Source: Lasioglossum baleicum
Lineage: Eukaryota; Arthropoda; Insecta; Hymenoptera; Halictidae
Assembly (NCBI RefSeq): GCF_051020765.1
Contig: NW_027469307.1
Location: forward strand, 1-64,000
Direction of reading: 5' to 3'
Length of the DNA stretch: 64,000 bases
Shown here: one piece after another, positions 60,188-64,000 of the stretch
Position numbering within the stretch: the first letter of the stretch is position 1
How the letters are laid out: every line of letters begins with the position of its first letter
Notes under the pieces: model-generated
What the model saw: only the letters and a program-made list of their open reading frames with translations
The model's database searches: none
Told to the model about the DNA's origin: nothing
Made by a program: the position numbers and the translations under genes

Positions 60188-60499
60188 ATAACGCATAACG
60201 CATAACGGATAACGCATAACGCATAACGCATCACGCATAACGCATAACGTATAACGCGTAACGCATAACGCATAACGAATAACGCATAACGCTTAACGCT
60301 TAACGCATAACGCATAACGCATAACGGATAACGCATATCGGATAACGCATAACGCATAACGCATAACGCATAACGCATGACGCATAACGCATAACGCATA
60401 ACGCATAACGCATAACGCATAACGCATAACCCATAACCCATAACGCATAACGCATAACGCATAACGCATAACGCATACCGCATAACGCATAACGCATAA

Positions 60500-62100
60500 C
60501 GCATAACGCATAACGCATAACGCATAACGCATAACGCATAACGCATAATGCATAACGCATAACGCTTAACGCATAGCTCATAACGCATAACGCATAACGC
60601 TTAACGCATAACGCATAACGGATAACGCATAACGGATAACGCATAACGCATAACGCATAACGCATAACGCATAACGCATAACGCATAACGCATAACGCAT
60701 AACGCATAACGCATAACGCATAACGCATAACGCATAACGCATAACGCATAACGCATAACGCATAACGCATAACGCATAACGCATAACGCATAACGCATAA
60801 CGCATAACGCATAACGCATAACGCATAACGCGTAACGCATAACGCATAACGCATAACGCATAACACATAACGCATAACGCATAACGCATAACGCATAACG
60901 CTTAACGCATAACGCCTAACGCATAACGCGTAACGCATAACGCATAACGCATAATGCATAACGCATAACGCATAACCCATAACGCATAACGCATAACGCA
61001 TAACGCATAACGCATAACGCATAACGCATAACGCATAACGCATAACGCATAACGGATAACGCAAGACGCATAACGCATAACGCATAACGCATAACGCATA
61101 ACGCATAACGCATAACGCATAACGCTTAACGCATAACGCATAACGGATAACGCATAACGGATAACGCATAACGCATAACGCATAACGCATAACGCATAAC
61201 GCATAACGCATCACGCATAACGCATAACGTATAACGCGTAACGCATAACGCATAACGCATAACGCATAACGGATAACGCATAACGCATAACGCATAACGC
61301 ATAACGCATAACGCATAACGCATAACGCATAACGCATAACGCATAACGCATAACACATAACGCATAACGCATAACGCATGACGCATAACGCATAACGCAT
61401 AACGCATAGCTCATAACGCATAACGCATAACGCATAGCGCATAACGCATATCGTATAACGCGTAACGCATAACGCATAACGCATAACGAATAACGCATAA
61501 CGCTTAACGCATAACGCATAACGGATAACGCATAACGGATAACGCAAACGCATAACGCATAACGCATAACGCATAACGCATAACGCATAACGCATAACGC
61601 ATAACGCATAACGCATAACGCATAACGCATAACGCATAACGCATAACGCATAACGCATAACGCATAACGCATAACGCATAACGCATAACGCATCACGCAT
61701 CACGCATAACGCATAACGTATAACGCGTAACGCATAACGCATAACGCATAACGCATAACGCATAACGCATAACGCATAACGCATAACGCATAACGCATAA
61801 CGCATAACGCATAACGCATAACGCATAACGCATAACGCATAACGCATAACGCATGACGCATAACGCATAACGCATAACGCTTATCGCATAACGCATAACG
61901 AATAACGCATAACGCTTAACGCATAACGCATAACGCATAACGCATAACGCATAACGCATAACGCATTACGCATAACGCATAACGGATAACGCATAACGCA
62001 TAACGCATAACGCATAACGCATAACGCATAACGCATAACGCATAACGCATAACGCATAACGCATAACGCATAACGCATAACGCATACCGCATAACGCACA
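60500..62100. repeat. Dispersed duplicated segment, copy 2
   Basis: This is the partner of 44.3-46.1 kb. The shared 1-bp deletion unit (61544) and neighbouring rare variants make independent origin unlikely. Differences include gaatgac at 45333 in copy 1 against gaataac here, and gcttatc followed by acataac at 45787 against gcataac here. The same gcttatc...gaataac arrangement recurs once more near 62147. Confidence 0.8.
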
Positions 62101-62909
62101 ACGCATAACGCATAACGCATAACGCATAACGCATAACGCATAACGCTTATCGCATAACGCATAACGAATAACGCATAACGCTTAACGCATAACGCATAAC
62201 GCATAACGGATAACGCATAACGCATAACGCATAACGCATAACGCATAACGCATAACGCATAACGCATAACGCATAACGCATAACGCATAACGCATAACGC
62301 ATAACGCATAACGCATAACGCATAACGCATAACGCATAACGCATAACGCATAACGCATAACGCATAACGCATAACGCATAACGCATAACGCATAACGCAT
62401 AACGCATAACGCATAACGCATAACGCATAACGCATAACGCATAACGCATAACGCATCACGCATAACGCATAACGCGTAACGCGTAACGCATAACGCATAA
62501 CGCATAACGGATAACGCAAGACGCATAACGCATAACGCATAACGCATAACGCATAACGCATAACGCATAACGCATAACGCATAACGCATAACGCATAACG
62601 CATAACGCATAACGCATAACGCATAACGCATAACGCATAACGCATAACGCATAACGCATAACGCATAACGCATAACGCATAACGCATAACGCATAACGCA
62701 TAACGCATAACGCATAACGCATAACGCATAACGCATAACGCATAACGCATAACGCATAACGCATAACGCATAACGCATAACGCATAACGCTTAACGCATA
62801 ACGCATAACGCATAACGCATAACGCATAACGCATAACGCATAACGCATAACGCATAACGCTTAACGCATAACGCATAACGCATAACGCATAACGCATAAC
62901 GCATAACGC

Positions 62910-63230
62910 ATAACGTTTAACGCATAACGCCTAACGCATAACGCGTAACGCATAATGCATAACGCATAACGCTTAACGCATAGCCCATAACGCATAACGC
63001 ATAACGCATCGCGCATAACGCATAACGGATAACGCATAACGCATAACGCATAACGCATAACGCATAACGGATAACGCATAACGCATAACGCATAACGAAT
63101 AACGCATAACGCATAACGCATAACCCATAACGCATAACGCATAACGCATAACGCATAACGGAAAACGCAAGACGCATAACGCATGACGCATAACGCATAA
63201 CGCATAACGCATAACGGATAACGGATAACG
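62910..63230. repeat. Unusually variant-dense satellite patch
   Basis: About 320 bp hold many non-canonical units, several rare or unique here: gtttaac near 62914, gcatagc followed by ccataac near 62980, gcatcgc at 63006, gaataac, ccataac near 63123, and ggaaaac followed by gcaagac near 63160. The normal pattern (double ggataac, then a long canonical run) resumes at about 63214. Confidence 0.7.
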
Positions 63231-64000
63231 CATAACGCATAACGCATAACGCATAACGCATAACGCATAACGCATAACGCATAACGCATAACGCATAACG
63301 CATAACGCATAACGCATAACGCATAACGCATAACGCATAACGCATAACGCATAACGCATAACGCATAACGCATAACGCATAACGCATAACGCATAACGCA
63401 TAACGCATAACGCATAACGCATAACGCATAACCCATAACCCATAACGCATAACGCATAACGCATAACGCATAACGCATAACGCATAACGCATAACGCATA
63501 ACGCATAACGCATAACGCATAACGCATAACGCATAACGCATAACGCATAACGCATAACGCTTAACGCATAACGCATTACGCATAACGCATAACGCATAAT
63601 GCATAACGCATAACGCTTAACGCATAGCTCATAACGCATAACGCATAACGCTTAACGCATAACGCATAACGGATAACGCATAACGGATAACGCATAACGC
63701 ATAACACATAACGCATAACGCATAACGCATAACGCATAACGCATAACGCATAACGCATAACGCATAACGCATAACGCATAACGCATAACGCATAACGCAT
63801 AACGCATAACGCATAACGCATAACGCATAACGCATAACGCATAACGCATAACGCATAACGCATAACGCATAACGCATAACGCATAACGCATAACGCATAG
63901 CGCATAACGCATAACGCATAACGCATAACGCATAACGCATAACGCATAACGCATAACGCATAACGCATAACGCATAACGCATAACGCATAACGCATAGCG

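Larger units (their letters stand above)
13776..64000. repeat. 7-bp satellite array (GCATAAC)n, right arm
   Basis: This is continuous GCATAAC satellite from the LTR edge to the window end, so the array extends beyond it. At the points tested, unit starts are at 6 mod 7 from 13782, at 5 after the 1-bp deletion at 18738, at 1 after the triplicated 15-mer at 24722-24766, at 0 after the deletion at 45389, and at 6 after the deletion at 61544. Other net register changes were not seen at the checkpoints (14433, 18863, 35351, 40818, 45291, 57372, 61446, 63006). The same point variants as in the left arm recur in cassettes. No gene, RNA gene or second mobile element is visible in these 50 kb; the open frames on the - strand all read the MRYALCV heptapeptide and reflect the stop-free unit. 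Confidence 0.97.

Noticed and set aside
13666..63996. Long - strand open frames in the right array, up to 849 codons
   Set aside because: Same cause as in the left array. Length differences only reflect which point variants create a stop. The ones near 13666-14646 that include non-repeat residues read antisense through the LTR.
1..64000. True telomeric repeat made by telomerase
   Set aside because: Ordered point-variant cassettes and kilobase-scale duplications throughout, on both sides of the insertion, are not what direct telomerase synthesis gives. Nothing in the sequence shows a chromosome end.

Overview
The window is eukaryotic heterochromatin-like DNA. About 60.4 of 64 kb is one simple satellite with a 7-bp unit (GCATAAC on the + strand, TTATGCG register on the - strand). 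A single 3.56-kb retrotransposon fragment at about 10214-13775 is the only interruption. The fragment is the 3' part of a BEL/Pao LTR retrotransposon, a metazoan group abundant in insects. The host is therefore probably an arthropod. The protein resembles insect (possibly hymenopteran) BEL elements, but this is an impression and not a search result. I see no host gene, rRNA, tRNA or CRISPR array.

Layout: 1-10213 is satellite in unbroken 7-bp register. 10214-13775 is the element: a 5'-truncated pol gene (end of reverse transcriptase, RNase H, integrase, C-terminal domain; stop at 12897), then about 300 bp of promoter-like non-coding DNA, then one 3' LTR (13198-13775) with TGTTT...AAACA ends and an AATAAA signal. 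13776-64000 is satellite again, and it resumes the same higher-order pattern that was interrupted.

The satellite is not uniform. Point-variant units (for example gcttaac, ggataac, ccataac, acatatc, gcatagc-tcataac) occur in fixed cassettes with constant spacing, separated by runs of pure GCATAAC of variable length. Two main cassettes recur. Cassette A is 154 bp with 147 bp between its first and last variant units. Cassette C has about 84 bp between its first and last variant units. Cassette A is common at 0-38 kb and 58-64 kb, but its gcatagc-tcataac hallmark is missing from about 45.3-57.9 kb, where C dominates. On top of this are larger duplications: about 3.2 kb in tandem (14.7-21.0 kb), 1,498 bp in tandem (57.2-60.2 kb), and a dispersed pair about 16.15 kb apart (44.3-46.1 and 60.5-62.1 kb) sharing several rare variants, including the same 1-bp deletion.

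At every checkpoint tested, the 7-bp register of the array changes only at four places: three 1-bp deletions (18738, 45389, 61544) and one triplicated 15-mer (24722-24766). Long open frames on the - strand (heptapeptide MRYALCV repeated) follow from a stop-free 7-mer and are not annotated as genes. The retrotransposon pol remnant is the only believable coding sequence.
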